From: Lewinellaceae bacterium | Lineage (GTDB): Bacteria > Bacteroidota > Bacteroidia > Chitinophagales > Saprospiraceae | Assembly: GCA_020636325.1 (NCBI GenBank) | Contig: JACJYC010000009.1 | Coordinates: 1 to 64,000 of the forward strand | Reading direction: 5' to 3' | DNA length: 64,000 bases | Shown here: positions 26,635 to 35,567 of the stretch, piece by piece | How the letters are laid out: every line of letters starts with the position of its first letter | Numbering within the stretch: the stretch's first letter is position 1 | The notes under the pieces: model-generated | Seen by the model: only the letters and a program-made list of their open reading frames with translations | Told to the model about the DNA's origin: nothing | Databases searched by the model: none | Position numbers and translations under genes: made by a program

Positions 26635-27774
26635 TTACTCATCCAGGATAAAAGTCCTGTAATTGTCAGGTGTCACCATTCGAAAAACGGCATCCGGATA
26701 AGCATTGTGCCAGGCTACCGGTGTTTTGACGCGCTTCGTGTTCCATTTCATTTCATAGGCAAAAAGATTGCCTTCCCGTTCTTCAATCCAATCGATCTCC
26801 TGTTGGTCGTAAGTGCGCCAGAAAAAATTATTCACTGCCAAATCCCTGTAATGTTGATATTTCAATCGCTCTGCCAGCATATAATTCTCCCACAATAATC
26901 CGGCGTCATTGCGAAGCTCGAGCGGATTCAGGTTTGAAATGACTGCATTGCGGATGCCGTTATCATAAAAATAGAACTTCGGACTCTTGGCCACTTCCTT
27001 GCGGAGGTTCATGCTGAACCCCCTCAATCTGTAAATGACAAAAACCTGTTCGAGAAGATCAAGGTACTTGTCGACCGTTTTTATGTCGAGTCCAATTTGC
27101 CTGGACAATCCTTGAAGTGAAACCTCGCTACCGACCTGAAAGGCGACCAGGCGAAGTAAATCCAATATTTTCCCGGAATACCGGATTCCATCCAACTCAA
27201 GAATATCTTTCAGCAGAAAACTGTTGACCAACTCTTTCAGGTATCCCGATTTTTCATTGCGACTTTTAAGGTGGGACAATTCAGGATATCCGCCAAAAAC
27301 CAGCCTTTCCCTCATATTGGCTTCCCTTTGTATCGGATCTTCAAATTCAGCCCATTCCAACTCGGCTACCGGAAACATTTTTAATGTGGTTTTACGCCCG
27401 GTCAGGGGTTCGCCGAACTGCCGGGTGAGGTCAAATGTTGAAGAACCGGTGGCAATGATCTTCAGGTCGGCTATCTCATCGACCATTAATTTCAGAATTT
27501 GACCGATTTTCGGGACCTTTTGAGCTTCATCAATAACCAATATTTTTGTATTCCCCAAAAGCGCTTTGTAATGGCTGACGCTCCTGTTCGCCAACTGCCG
27601 CTGAACGTCAAAGTCTTCTCCATTCAAAAAAAGAACCGGTTCCTTCAGTTTTTTTGACAATTGTTTTAGCAAATAGGTCTTGCCGGTCCGTCTGGGACCT
27701 AATAAAACCAACACTTTGCCGGCTTGCAGCCGCAGGGGTAATCTATCTTCAATCGCTCTGTGAATGGAATTCAT
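26635..27774 (-). CDS. AAA_14 ATPase with DUF4143 C-terminal domain
   Basis: 379 residues. Walker A GPRRTGKT (26-33), Walker B ILVIDEAQ with D82/E83, sensor ATGSSTFDL, then a winged-helix part (LQGLSRQIGLDIKTVDKYLDLLE) and a DUF4143 region ending in EIDWIEEREGNLFAYEMKW, whose hydrophobic-D...E-x-K arrangement resembles a PD-(D/E)xK nuclease core. This family is abundant in Bacteroidota and archaea and has been suspected of being mobile or defence related; function is unresolved. A 38-base perfect palindrome lies 19 bases upstream of the ATG and is probably its own operator, recognised by the internal winged helix (inference). Confidence 0.88.
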   Translation of the reverse strand: MNSIHRAIEDRLPLRLQAGKVLVLLGPRRTGKTYLLKQLSKKLKEPVLFLNGEDFDVQRQLANRSVSHYKALLGNTKILVIDEAQKVPKIGQILKLMVDEIADLKIIATGSSTFDLTRQFGEPLTGRKTTLKMFPVAELEWAEFEDPIQREANMRERLVFGGYPELSHLKSRNEKSGYLKELVNSFLLKDILELDGIRYSGKILDLLRLVAFQVGSEVSLQGLSRQIGLDIKTVDKYLDLLEQVFVIYRLRGFSMNLRKEVAKSPKFYFYDNGIRNAVISNLNPLELRNDAGLLWENYMLAERLKYQHYRDLAVNNFFWRTYDQQEIDWIEEREGNLFAYEMKWNTKRVKTPVAWHNAYPDAVFRMVTPDNYRTFILDE

Positions 27775-27792
27775 CTGAATCGTTCAACCAAT

Positions 27793-27858
27793 GTATATTC
27801 CACAAATTTAGCTAAATTTGTGGAATATACTCCATGAATTTAGCTAAATTTGTGGAAT
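27793..27858 (-). promoter_or_regulatory. 38-base perfect palindrome plus repeated half, upstream of the AAA_14 gene
   Basis: 27793-27830 reads the same on both strands, centred on AGCT at 27810-27813 (core AAATTTAGCTAAATTT flanked by TTCCAC/GTGGAA). A 22-base part of it recurs at 27837-27858, 32 bases further on. The spacing to the gene start and the AT-rich symmetry suggest an operator for one or two dimers, or a hairpin in the leader. Confidence 0.7.
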
Positions 27859-27904
27859 GTTATGAAATTGAATATCCTTAACGCCATCCAGGCGGAGGAA
27901 CTGG

Positions 27905-28522
27905 TTATTGTCCAAGATGATCCCGGATAAATCCAGTCAGCACCTTCAATCCCATTTCGAAACTGTGGTTGTTGTTGATCACCAGGTCGGCATCTTCGGT
28001 ATAAGGTTGGATATAGCGTTCGAAGGTGGGCAACACGTGTTTTTCATAGCGATACAGCACATCCTCCAGCGGATAGTTCCGCTCGGTCTGGTCGCGTTTG
28101 ATCCGGCGGATGACCTTGAGGTTTTCCTTGGCGTGGAGGAAGATCTTGAGATCGAGCAGGTTGCGGACCTTTTTATAGTGGAAGACAAAGATCCCTTCCA
28201 CGATCAGTACGGGAGCGGGTTGAAAGGTGATCAGTTTCGGCGAGACGTTCTTATTGTTGAACGTATATTCGGTCCTTTCCACGATCTGGCCGTCGATCAG
28301 GCGAAGGATATCCGCGTGGAAGGCTTTTTTGTCGATTGACTTCGGCAGGTCGAAATTCTCGATACCCTTGTCATCCTTTTCCTGATGCTGACGGGGGAAA
28401 TAGTAGTCATCCTGGGAGATGATGCAGAGTTCTTCCAGTTTGAATTGTTCGCGGAGCTGCTTGATGAAGCTGGTCTTGCCCGACCCGCTGCCGCCGGTAA
28501 TGCCGATGATCAATGGTTTCAT
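27905..28522 (-). CDS. udk: Uridine kinase
   Basis: 205 residues from the ATG at 28522; a start at 28543 would add seven residues ahead of the P-loop and is less likely. P-loop GGSGSGKT (10-17), QDDYYFPRQ, a NFDLP segment that contacts the pyrimidine, and RRIKRDQTERNYPLEDVLYRYEKHVLP as the LID region identify a uridine/cytidine kinase of the phosphoribulokinase superfamily. It phosphorylates uridine and cytidine to UMP/CMP. It is divergent from the CNT nucleoside transporter gene, with a 98-base shared regulatory gap, which strongly supports nucleoside salvage. Confidence 0.95.
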   Translation of the reverse strand: MKPLIIGITGGSGSGKTSFIKQLREQFKLEELCIISQDDYYFPRQHQEKDDKGIENFDLPKSIDKKAFHADILRLIDGQIVERTEYTFNNKNVSPKLITFQPAPVLIVEGIFVFHYKKVRNLLDLKIFLHAKENLKVIRRIKRDQTERNYPLEDVLYRYEKHVLPTFERYIQPYTEDADLVINNNHSFEMGLKVLTGFIRDHLGQ

Positions 28523-28579
28523 AAAGGATCGCAAACTGCGCAAAAATAAAAAAGGGAGGGTGATAACGGCAAAAATATT

Positions 28580-28587
28580 TACATTTG
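28580..28587 (+). promoter_or_regulatory. Candidate -7 element (TACATTTG) for the nucleoside transporter
   Basis: Exact TAnnTTTG match in the udk/transporter divergent gap, ending 33 bases before the ATG at 28621; the -33 TTG is not convincing. Confidence 0.4.
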
Positions 28588-28620
28588 GCCACGAAGCACC
28601 ACCTTTAAGACAAGTAAACC

Positions 28621-29943
28621 ATGGAATTGATTACCAATATTGCGCGCGGCGCTTTGGGCATAGCAGTACTGCTGGGCATTTGTTATGCGTTGAGCAAGAA
28701 CCGGAAAGCCATTAATTGGCGGTTGGTAGGCGGGGGCGTTACGTTGCAATTGATCCTTTGTGTAGCCATCCTGAAAGTTCCGTTCATTTACACCTTTTTC
28801 AAGTGGATTGCCGACCTTTTTGTCAAACTGCTGGATTACACCCAGGCCGGCGCTACCTTCATTTTCGGCAGTTGGCCGGATGAAGCGTACATTCAGGCTA
28901 TGGATTTCAGCAACGGCCAGCACATCATGTACAAGGTGGGGTACATGTTCGCTTTCAAGGTGCTGCCTACGGTGGTCTTCTTCTCAGCCTTCTCATCCAT
29001 CCTGTTCTATTTCGGCATCCTGCAGCGCATCATTTACGGGTTTGCCTGGCTGATGAGCAAATTCATGCGCCTGTCGGGCGCCGAAACCATGGCGGCTGCG
29101 GCCAACGTTTTCATCGGCCAGACGGAAGCGCCCCTGGTCATCAAACCCTACCTGGAAAAAATGACGCCCTCCGAGATCATGTGCCTCATGACGGGGGGCA
29201 TGGCCACCATCGCGGGCGGGGTTTTCGCCCTGTTTGTGGCGCTCCTGGGTCCGGAATTCGCCATCCACTTCCTCACGGCGTCCATCATGTCGGCTCCGGC
29301 TGCTATCGTAGCGGCCAAGATGTTGTACCCGCAGGAAGACGCCGAAGAGCTGAACACCAACCTGGAAGTACCGCGCGATAAGGTCGGCAACAACCTCCTC
29401 GACGCCATCTCGCTGGGCACCACCGACGGGGTTCGGCTGGCGGTCAACGTCGGCGCCATGCTGCTGGTCTTCATCGCGCTGATCGCCCTGCTCAACGGCA
29501 TGCTCGGCTGGGCCGGCGACGTTTCGGGGCTGAACCTGTGGATCAATTACCAGAGCGGCGGGCAATTTTCCAGCCTGAGCCTGGAAAGCATCCTCGGTTT
29601 CGCCTTTGCACCGGTCTCCTGGTTGCTGGGCGTACCCAACCCCGACCTCATGATCGTGGGCACCCTGCTGGGCAAAAAGACCGCTATCAACGAAGTGGTT
29701 GCCTATACCGACCTGAGCGTTATTCAGGCTTCAGCGCATAAACTCAATCCGAAGTCCGTGATCATCGCTACCTATGCCCTTTGCGGCTTCTCCAATTTCT
29801 CCTCCATCGGTATCCAGATCGGCGGTATCAGCGCGCTGGCGCCCAGCCAACGCAAAACCCTGACCGAACTCGGCATTAAAGCGCTCATCGGCGGTACGGT
29901 CGCCTGTTTTATGACGGCTGCGGTAGCGGGGATGTTGGCTTGA
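28621..29943 (+). CDS. CNT-family nucleoside transporter (NupC-like)
   Basis: 440 residues, inner membrane, about ten helices. Conserved CNT features include the GQTEAPLVIKPYL loop, MTGGMATIAGGVFALFVALLG in a re-entrant hairpin, LVFIALIALLNG, and GFAFAPVSWLLGV; the C-terminal NFSSIGIQIGGISALAPSQR is also typical. Such proteins import nucleosides with sodium or protons. The divergent uridine kinase gene is its metabolic partner. The TGA stop overlaps the first unit of a heptamer repeat array. Confidence 0.95.
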   Translation: MELITNIARGALGIAVLLGICYALSKNRKAINWRLVGGGVTLQLILCVAILKVPFIYTFFKWIADLFVKLLDYTQAGATFIFGSWPDEAYIQAMDFSNGQHIMYKVGYMFAFKVLPTVVFFSAFSSILFYFGILQRIIYGFAWLMSKFMRLSGAETMAAAANVFIGQTEAPLVIKPYLEKMTPSEIMCLMTGGMATIAGGVFALFVALLGPEFAIHFLTASIMSAPAAIVAAKMLYPQEDAEELNTNLEVPRDKVGNNLLDAISLGTTDGVRLAVNVGAMLLVFIALIALLNGMLGWAGDVSGLNLWINYQSGGQFSSLSLESILGFAFAPVSWLLGVPNPDLMIVGTLLGKKTAINEVVAYTDLSVIQASAHKLNPKSVIIATYALCGFSNFSSIGIQIGGISALAPSQRKTLTELGIKALIGGTVACFMTAAVAGMLA

Positions 29944-30100
29944 TGCTGGATACTGGAAGCTTGATGCTGGATGCTTGATGCTGCCCGCCGTCGCTTTAGG
30001 GCTATGGCGGACGGGGGATGCTTGATGCTTGATACTAGATGCTGGAAACTGGATGCTTGATGCTGCCCGCCGTCGCTCTTGGGAGCTTTGGCGGACGGGG
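29941..30100 (+). repeat. Heptamer arrays alternating with GC-rich hairpin elements
   Basis: Units of the form KGATRCT (TGATGCT, GGATACT, GGATGCT...) run from 29941 to 29982 and 30018 to 30063; between and after them are GC-rich elements of the type GCCCGCCGTCGC...ATGGCGGACGG. From 30101 to 30382 no gene is seen; a CAACTGACAACTGAC run lies near 30358-30376. Confidence 0.8.
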
Positions 30101-30382
30101 ATGCCCGCCACAAAGCAACGATCGTAATATCAATGATTCTGATTCTATGAGATTACCGGTTGGAGACCGTTCAGCATTTTGTGTCAACCGGATTTACAGC
30201 CCGCGCAACGTGTTGAAAATTAAAACTTTGCGTCTTTTCGCGAAAACACTATTTTGAACATCCCCGAAAATTTACCTTAACCCCAACTGACCCACTCCTC
30301 CGCTGAAGCTACGGCCACCGGGCGACGAAGCTTTCGGCGAAGTTGCCGGGCGGAGACTGACAACTGACAACTGACATCCGCC

Positions 30383-31456
30383 TCACACCCCCGCCGGCCG
30401 CCGCCGGAATCCCAATTTCCTGCGGAACCACGTCTTAAGCCGCCTGTTCATCGGGATTTCCACGAAATAATTGATCGCTGCCGAGAGCGCCAGCAAGACC
30501 GCCAAAGCGCCTAGACAAGCCGGCCAGAAGCCGAATCCGGCGTATTTCATTAGACCGGGAATGACAAAATTGATGCTGATGTACAATTGGATGAGGTACA
30601 GCGGAAAGGATATTTTGCCCAGAAACAAGGTCACCCGGTTGACGACAAAGCCCAGTTTGTTGTGGACGAACAGGATAAACACCAGGTAATACAGTACCAG
30701 GCAGCAGAGGTATTGCCCGAAATTGATGAAATGAACGCTCTTCCCGCCGTTATCGTACAGCAAAAGGGCAGCGCCGAAACAAACGGCCAGCGCGCTGTAC
30801 AGAAAAGGCTTTTCTGATTTGCCTTCCGCTCCATTCATCAGTTTGTAAAAAATGATGCCCGACAGGAAAAGCGGAAAATGGGTGATCAGCGGGAAATAGT
30901 CGTGGACCTTTTGCAGGGCCGGAAACCAGAAATCCATCGCCAGGTCCATCACGATGGTCATGCCGACCGCCGCCAGACCGATCGGCAGTACGTATTTCAT
31001 CTTGCCGAACGTGTTCAGCAACCCGATACAGATGTAGAACAGCATTTCCACGAGCATGGTCCAGTACGGGCCGTCCAGGTCCTGCACCCCGAAATAAAAC
31101 TGGAACATGGTCATATTAGCTGCATATTGGTAGAACGACGGATGGCTTTTATGAGCGATAAACGCCACGGCGATCATGAGCAGAAAGGTCAGGGTCACGC
31201 AAGCCCAATAGGTGGGATAAAGCCGCGCAAAGCGGTTAACGGCAAACTCCAGGGTAGAAGATACCTTATTGATCGTCATGAAAATAACGAACCCGCTGAT
31301 GATGAAGAACAGGTCGACACCGGTTACGCCGAGCTCAAACCCGTAATCCGCCTCGGGACGTCCCAAAGTGAAGTGGAAAAAGACCGTTGAAAGGGCCGCA
31401 ATTCCCCGGAGTGCATCCAACTCCCTGTAGCGCTGGTCTGATTTTTCAGGATTCAT
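30383..31456 (-). CDS. Acyltransferase 3 family (OafA/YrhL-like) membrane protein
   Basis: 357 residues from the ATG at 31456. Begins with RYRELDALRGIAALSTVFFHF, the signature N-terminal arginine and catalytic-histidine region of AT3 transferases, followed by GVDLFFIISGFVIF. About ten transmembrane helices. Members O-acetylate surface polysaccharides or lipids. Isolated, facing the DUF3472 gene 98 bases away on the same strand; acceptor unknown. Confidence 0.9.
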   Translation of the reverse strand: MNPEKSDQRYRELDALRGIAALSTVFFHFTLGRPEADYGFELGVTGVDLFFIISGFVIFMTINKVSSTLEFAVNRFARLYPTYWACVTLTFLLMIAVAFIAHKSHPSFYQYAANMTMFQFYFGVQDLDGPYWTMLVEMLFYICIGLLNTFGKMKYVLPIGLAAVGMTIVMDLAMDFWFPALQKVHDYFPLITHFPLFLSGIIFYKLMNGAEGKSEKPFLYSALAVCFGAALLLYDNGGKSVHFINFGQYLCCLVLYYLVFILFVHNKLGFVVNRVTLFLGKISFPLYLIQLYISINFVIPGLMKYAGFGFWPACLGALAVLLALSAAINYFVEIPMNRRLKTWFRRKLGFRRRPAGV

Positions 31457-31554
31457 GGCAATGTACACGCATAGGGTTAACCGCCGGGGGGAGGGGTCGG
31501 TACTATAGTGTTTCGGTTCAAAAATAGGGGTTTTTGCGGATTTTTGGAAGGTTT

Positions 31555-32874
31555 TTAAGGCAAGGCTATGAAATTAATTACCGGAGGCTGCGTACCTTTT
31601 GCTCTTGTAAACTCCCGGTCCAACTCCGTAAAATCGTCAAAAAAGCCGCAATTCCGCAAGAAAAACCGATTTCCTTCCGCGCCGCCGGAATAATCCTTCC
31701 GGAAGTTTTTACGGGCGGTATTGTCGCCGGTGAAGCGCATTTTTGTCAGCTCGTTCCAGGTCCCATGCCGGTTGCAGACCCATTGGTTGCCGTAAAAAGC
31801 CATACGTGTGGTATTGCCGGTTTCCGGTATGAAATTTTCCAGGAAGCCGTGCAGGTGTTTCAACCAGGTCTGGGTTTGGGGTCGTTTGAAGGAAGCAATG
31901 AGCCGCCAGGCATTTTCCTCAGGGGCAAAGAACCAGGCGGTATAGGTGGTGGAGTTGTCAGCCCCCGGCCGGCCGCGCAGCAGGAAGCGGTAGGTATTCC
32001 CGGCCTTCCAGGGAAACACCAGATAACTTTGTCCGCCGGCGCCTTCATTGCCGAATTCACCTGTATGCACGCCTTCCCCTTTTTTCAGTATCGCGATCTG
32101 CTGGTCGGCTGGAATGCTCGAAGGATCATCCGTCTGATACGGACTCCAGACGGAAAAAAGAACCCGCCTTTCGGTTTCCGAATTGACCTGCATGCCGAAG
32201 TATCCCTCGCCAAAACCGTCAGCCATGAAATAGGAACCCATGACGTCGTTGCCGGCCGGCACGGTGATCTCGCTGTAAAACCATTCGATATCGCCCAAGC
32301 CGTCCGTATTGTAGTTGAGGTGTACGGACGGCCCGCGGCGCCCCCAGTAAAAATAATGATCGTCGTTGTTTTGCACATAAGCCGCATCGCGCGTGACGGC
32401 TGTACCGCTCGCCGCAACAGCCGACAGCACCCCGAAATCCGCGCCCGACCGGGTCAATCCCCGGATTTCTACCGCTACGTACCCGGCCCGGGAAACCTGC
32501 CATTCACCGGCATCAAAGGACTGTTTCCCGGCGCCCGATGCGGTTACCTCGGCGCTTTTGCCCAAGGCTGTTACCTGGATCCGGCTATTGCTGTTTTGCG
32601 GGTCGAGTTGCAGGGCGATGTGAAGGCTGCCCGCTTGTTCGAGGCGGAGGTAAACCGTGCAGACGGTTCGGGTATCGGACCAGTTGACCAGTCCCGCTTC
32701 CTCGATCTGGCCGCCGTCTCTGGCCCAGGCATTGCCGCCGATAGGGACCTGGATTTTGTTATGGGTGTTTGCTGAAGCCGCCGTGTCGGTCGGATGCATT
32801 TTTTGCTGGCCGCATCCGCTAAAGAGGACAAGGAACAGATACAGGGTCGAAACAGTAAAGAATTGCCTCCTCAT
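31555..32874 (-). CDS. DUF5077/DUF3472 lipoprotein
   Basis: 439 residues from the ATG at 32874. Lipobox LFSGC at about 18-22. The first half (VPIGGNAWARDGGQIEEAGLVNWSD...) resembles DUF5077, a carbohydrate-binding-like domain, and the second half (DDHYFYWGRRGPSVHLNYN..., FYSEITVPAGNDVMGSYFMADGFGEGYFGMQVNS, LVFPWKAGNTYRFLL, EGNRFFLRNCGFFDD) is a typical DUF3472 block. These occur in Bacteroidota glycan-utilisation contexts. Function unproven; probably surface glycan binding or degradation. Confidence 0.82.
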   Translation of the reverse strand: MRRQFFTVSTLYLFLVLFSGCGQQKMHPTDTAASANTHNKIQVPIGGNAWARDGGQIEEAGLVNWSDTRTVCTVYLRLEQAGSLHIALQLDPQNSNSRIQVTALGKSAEVTASGAGKQSFDAGEWQVSRAGYVAVEIRGLTRSGADFGVLSAVAASGTAVTRDAAYVQNNDDHYFYWGRRGPSVHLNYNTDGLGDIEWFYSEITVPAGNDVMGSYFMADGFGEGYFGMQVNSETERRVLFSVWSPYQTDDPSSIPADQQIAILKKGEGVHTGEFGNEGAGGQSYLVFPWKAGNTYRFLLRGRPGADNSTTYTAWFFAPEENAWRLIASFKRPQTQTWLKHLHGFLENFIPETGNTTRMAFYGNQWVCNRHGTWNELTKMRFTGDNTARKNFRKDYSGGAEGNRFFLRNCGFFDDFTELDREFTRAKGTQPPVINFIALP

Positions 32875-32984
32875 ATGGTGCTGTAATTTTTCAAATATGC
32901 AAAATTCACCCGATGGGGTGATGTTTTCCGGTGTCCGGAAAACCAATTTTGCAATATCAGATTTATTTACCTAAAAAATCAATC

Positions 32985-33398
32985 ATGAAACCAGTCTTAT
33001 TTTCGCTGACCATTGTCGCAACTTTCGTGCTGCAATCCTTCACCGCGCCCGTTACGCCGGCGCCCAATTTTACCAACTGGGACAAACTGGGGCAGAAGCA
33101 AGTGAATTTTCGCCTCGATAAGGACGTCATTCAGGTCGGCGTGGTCGAAGGTCTTTTCTCCGCCATCAAGTTGAAAGTCAACGGCGGCGACATCAACATG
33201 CACAAACTGATCGTTCACTTCGACAACGGCGGTACCCAGGATGTAGTGATCCGAAAGAACATTCCCGCCGGCGGCGAGACACGCGTCATCGAACTGAAAG
33301 GCGCCAACCCCAGGATCATCAGGAAGATCACCATGGTGTACGAAAAAGAGAACCGAAACGATACGGTTACTGTAAGTGCCTGGGGCCGGCACCAATAA
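32985..33398 (+). CDS. Small secreted beta-sandwich protein (DUF2541-like)
   Basis: 137 residues from the ATG at 32985, signal peptide (MKPVLFSLTIVATFVLQSFTA). The mature part has alternating strands with VNFRLDKDVIQVG, FSAIKLKVNGGDINMHKLIVHFDNGGTQDV and IELKGANPRIIRKITMVYEKENRNDTVTVSAWGRH. This resembles DUF2541-type periplasmic proteins. No catalytic features. Upstream AT-rich region contains TTTTGCAATATC, a possible but weak promoter. Confidence 0.6.
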   Translation: MKPVLFSLTIVATFVLQSFTAPVTPAPNFTNWDKLGQKQVNFRLDKDVIQVGVVEGLFSAIKLKVNGGDINMHKLIVHFDNGGTQDVVIRKNIPAGGETRVIELKGANPRIIRKITMVYEKENRNDTVTVSAWGRHQ

Positions 33399-33433
33399 TG
33401 CAGCAACCTATAGGCCGACTGCTCGTTTTGGCG

Positions 33434-34660
33434 CTACGCCGCAGCGATTTCCTTCCTGGTCAACCGCTGCAACATCACCAGTGCCAGCAGCAGCAAGGCC
33501 ATCGGGATCAGGGTGAAATAAAAGGCCTTTTCCGCCCCCAGATGCTTGAACAGGTATCCGGTGATGATCGACCCCAGTGTGCCGCCCAGCGCTGAAAAGA
33601 TGATGATCAGTCCCGACATCGGACTGTGCACCTTCTTCGGCAGGGCGCTCAGAACGGCAGAGTTGATCAAAGGATAAATCGGAGCGATAAACAGCCCAAC
33701 AATGGGGAAAGCATACCCGATCAGCGGCAGATCCGCCAGGTTGTCGATCTTTCCGACGCTGGCGCCTACCGTTTTCGGCAGCACGAACAGCACCATCAGC
33801 ATGGCCGCACCGATGCAGCCCACGAGTATCCAGAACCAGGAGATCCTCTTTGTCAATACCCCGGCCAGCATCCGGCCGACCCCCAGCGAAATAGCCAGAA
33901 TGCTCGACATGGCGATGCTCAGGCTTTCCGACAGCTGCAGTACCCGCGAATTGAACGTCGGCAGCCACGTCATGATCCCTTGCTCGATCATCACGAACAG
34001 GAAGGCGCTGGCCAGGAAAACAATGACCAGCAGTTTGGCCAGCAACAGGAACATGGCCGTAAAATCCTCCACCAGGTTGGAGCCGGGGATCTCGTGGCCT
34101 TCGTCAAATTTGGAAAAATAAAGGAACAGAAAAGAGGCTATTGTCATGGCCGCCAGCAACAGGTAGACGTTCAGCCAGGCATTGACGTCGGTTTCGCTGT
34201 TGAATGCCGGAAACAGGAAATAGGCCAGCGCAATACCGAACATGAAAAAGCCTTCAATGCTGCTCATCAGGGAATTGTGCGCCTTGCTGTCTTCCGTGAT
34301 CAGGCCGATCACCGAATAAACCGATACCTTGATCACCGCGAATGCCACCCCGATGGAAGCGAACAGTACCCTGGCCGCCCAGAATGAATTGCCGAAATAC
34401 ATGATCAGGCAACCCAAGGTAACCAGCGCCAGGGCCATCAGCATGCCCTTTTTGTAGCCGATACGCGGCAAAAAGGAAGCCACCAGGAAGGAAACCGCCG
34501 CAATGGACAAGTCCTTGAACAATTCCAGCGTCGCCGCCGCCACCTCGTCTACACCGTAAATGTTCTGCACTTTCAGGATGACGATCCCGACGCTGTTCAG
34601 CAATATGGCAAAGACAAAATAGTTGAGGTAGAGGGAAACCTTGATGGCGTTGGCTTTCAT
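33434..34660 (-). CDS. Major facilitator superfamily transporter
   Basis: 408 residues, 12 predicted helices in two halves. The loop between helices 2 and 3 (RIGYKKGML) is the MFS A-motif position, and GVGRMLAGVLTKR the corresponding place in the second half. Sequence feel is closest to FucP/NarK-like Bacteroidota sugar or small-molecule permeases, but the substrate cannot be assigned. Convergent with the DUF2541-like gene (36-base gap). Confidence 0.85.
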   Translation of the reverse strand: MKANAIKVSLYLNYFVFAILLNSVGIVILKVQNIYGVDEVAAATLELFKDLSIAAVSFLVASFLPRIGYKKGMLMALALVTLGCLIMYFGNSFWAARVLFASIGVAFAVIKVSVYSVIGLITEDSKAHNSLMSSIEGFFMFGIALAYFLFPAFNSETDVNAWLNVYLLLAAMTIASFLFLYFSKFDEGHEIPGSNLVEDFTAMFLLLAKLLVIVFLASAFLFVMIEQGIMTWLPTFNSRVLQLSESLSIAMSSILAISLGVGRMLAGVLTKRISWFWILVGCIGAAMLMVLFVLPKTVGASVGKIDNLADLPLIGYAFPIVGLFIAPIYPLINSAVLSALPKKVHSPMSGLIIIFSALGGTLGSIITGYLFKHLGAEKAFYFTLIPMALLLLALVMLQRLTRKEIAAA

Positions 34661-34739
34661 ACGTTTTGTTCAATTAGGTGTTGAAAGCCCTAAGGTAATA
34701 AAGATTCCGGTTTCTCTCACCCTCTCACCCTCTCTCCCT

Positions 34740-35282
34740 CTATTCCCTCTCCCGCTGATTCTTCTCCTTCGGCCGCGTCTCCTCTTTCAGCAGCGTACCC
34801 CGTTCCAGGTACTCCTTCAACTCTTCCTTTCGTTTGGCTTCGAGCGAATCCACCAGGTTTTTGACCTCCAGCGGGCTTTGATTCAGGCTGCGGTGCCAGG
34901 TGATCATGATGAACAGGGCCATGTCATCGGGGTGGTGGAGGCCCAGTTTGCGCAGGAATTCGCTGAGGCGGGACCCCTCGTAAAAACTCCAGTTGGTGGT
35001 GATCCAGCGGCCCAGGCTGAAAAACAGGCGGTGGGTAGCCTCCTCCTCCGGGGCATTCCGGTATTTTTCCCGGGACGATTTTTCAGTCAGCCGGTTCAAT
35101 TCCAGGAATGCCTCCGTCAGGTCCTTGGGGATATAAACCCCGTCCAGGTTTTCCTGCCGGATGCGCCAGGCGTAAGCTTTATCAAATTCCGATTCCGTTT
35201 CAGCGGGTTTGCCCAATTGCTGGGCGGACAGGCCGGTTGCCATGAGCATAGCAAGGGATAGCAGGGTAGTGTACTTCTTCAT
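34740..35282 (-). CDS. Secreted DUF6794-type protein
   Basis: 180 residues, signal peptide ending LSAQ. Mature region has YIPKDLTEAFLELNRLT, then ATHRLFFSLGRWITTNWSFYEGSRLSEFLRKLGLHHPDDMALFIMITWHRSLN, matching what I recall as the DUF6794 helical domain, and a charged lysine/glutamate-rich C-terminal tail. Function unknown. Downstream gene on the same strand is the MFS transporter is 79 bases away in the reverse order, so co-transcription is possible. Confidence 0.55.
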   Translation of the reverse strand: MKKYTTLLSLAMLMATGLSAQQLGKPAETESEFDKAYAWRIRQENLDGVYIPKDLTEAFLELNRLTEKSSREKYRNAPEEEATHRLFFSLGRWITTNWSFYEGSRLSEFLRKLGLHHPDDMALFIMITWHRSLNQSPLEVKNLVDSLEAKRKEELKEYLERGTLLKEETRPKEKNQRERE

Positions 35283-35536
35283 TGTTGATAGCCTCTTTTC
35301 CTTTCAGGATTTTGTGATCTCATATTAACGCAAAAAAATTCCCAACTTGTATTTTCAGGCACAAATGGTAATTAGTGGTAAGTCGTAACGGCCCTTTCGC
35401 GTATAAAAACCCAGGCTTCTTCTACCTGTACGCTTCAAATTGATCCTGTCGGAAGTCGTTTTCGGGCTAGGCCGGATTTTTAAGTCATAAAGTCCATCCT
35501 ATTGCCAAACCATTCTGGTTCGGCTCGTATCTTACC

Positions 35537-35567
35537 ACAACTTGTCCCGCAAGGCGGGACAAGTTGT
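35537..35567 (+). terminator. Perfect 14-bp stem hairpin, possible terminator
   Basis: ACAACTTGTCCCGC, loop AAG, then GCGGGACAAGTTGT. Downstream on the plus strand is AGTTAAAAAATTT, not a clean U-tract, so it may be a repeat-element hairpin rather than a terminator. Confidence 0.4.
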
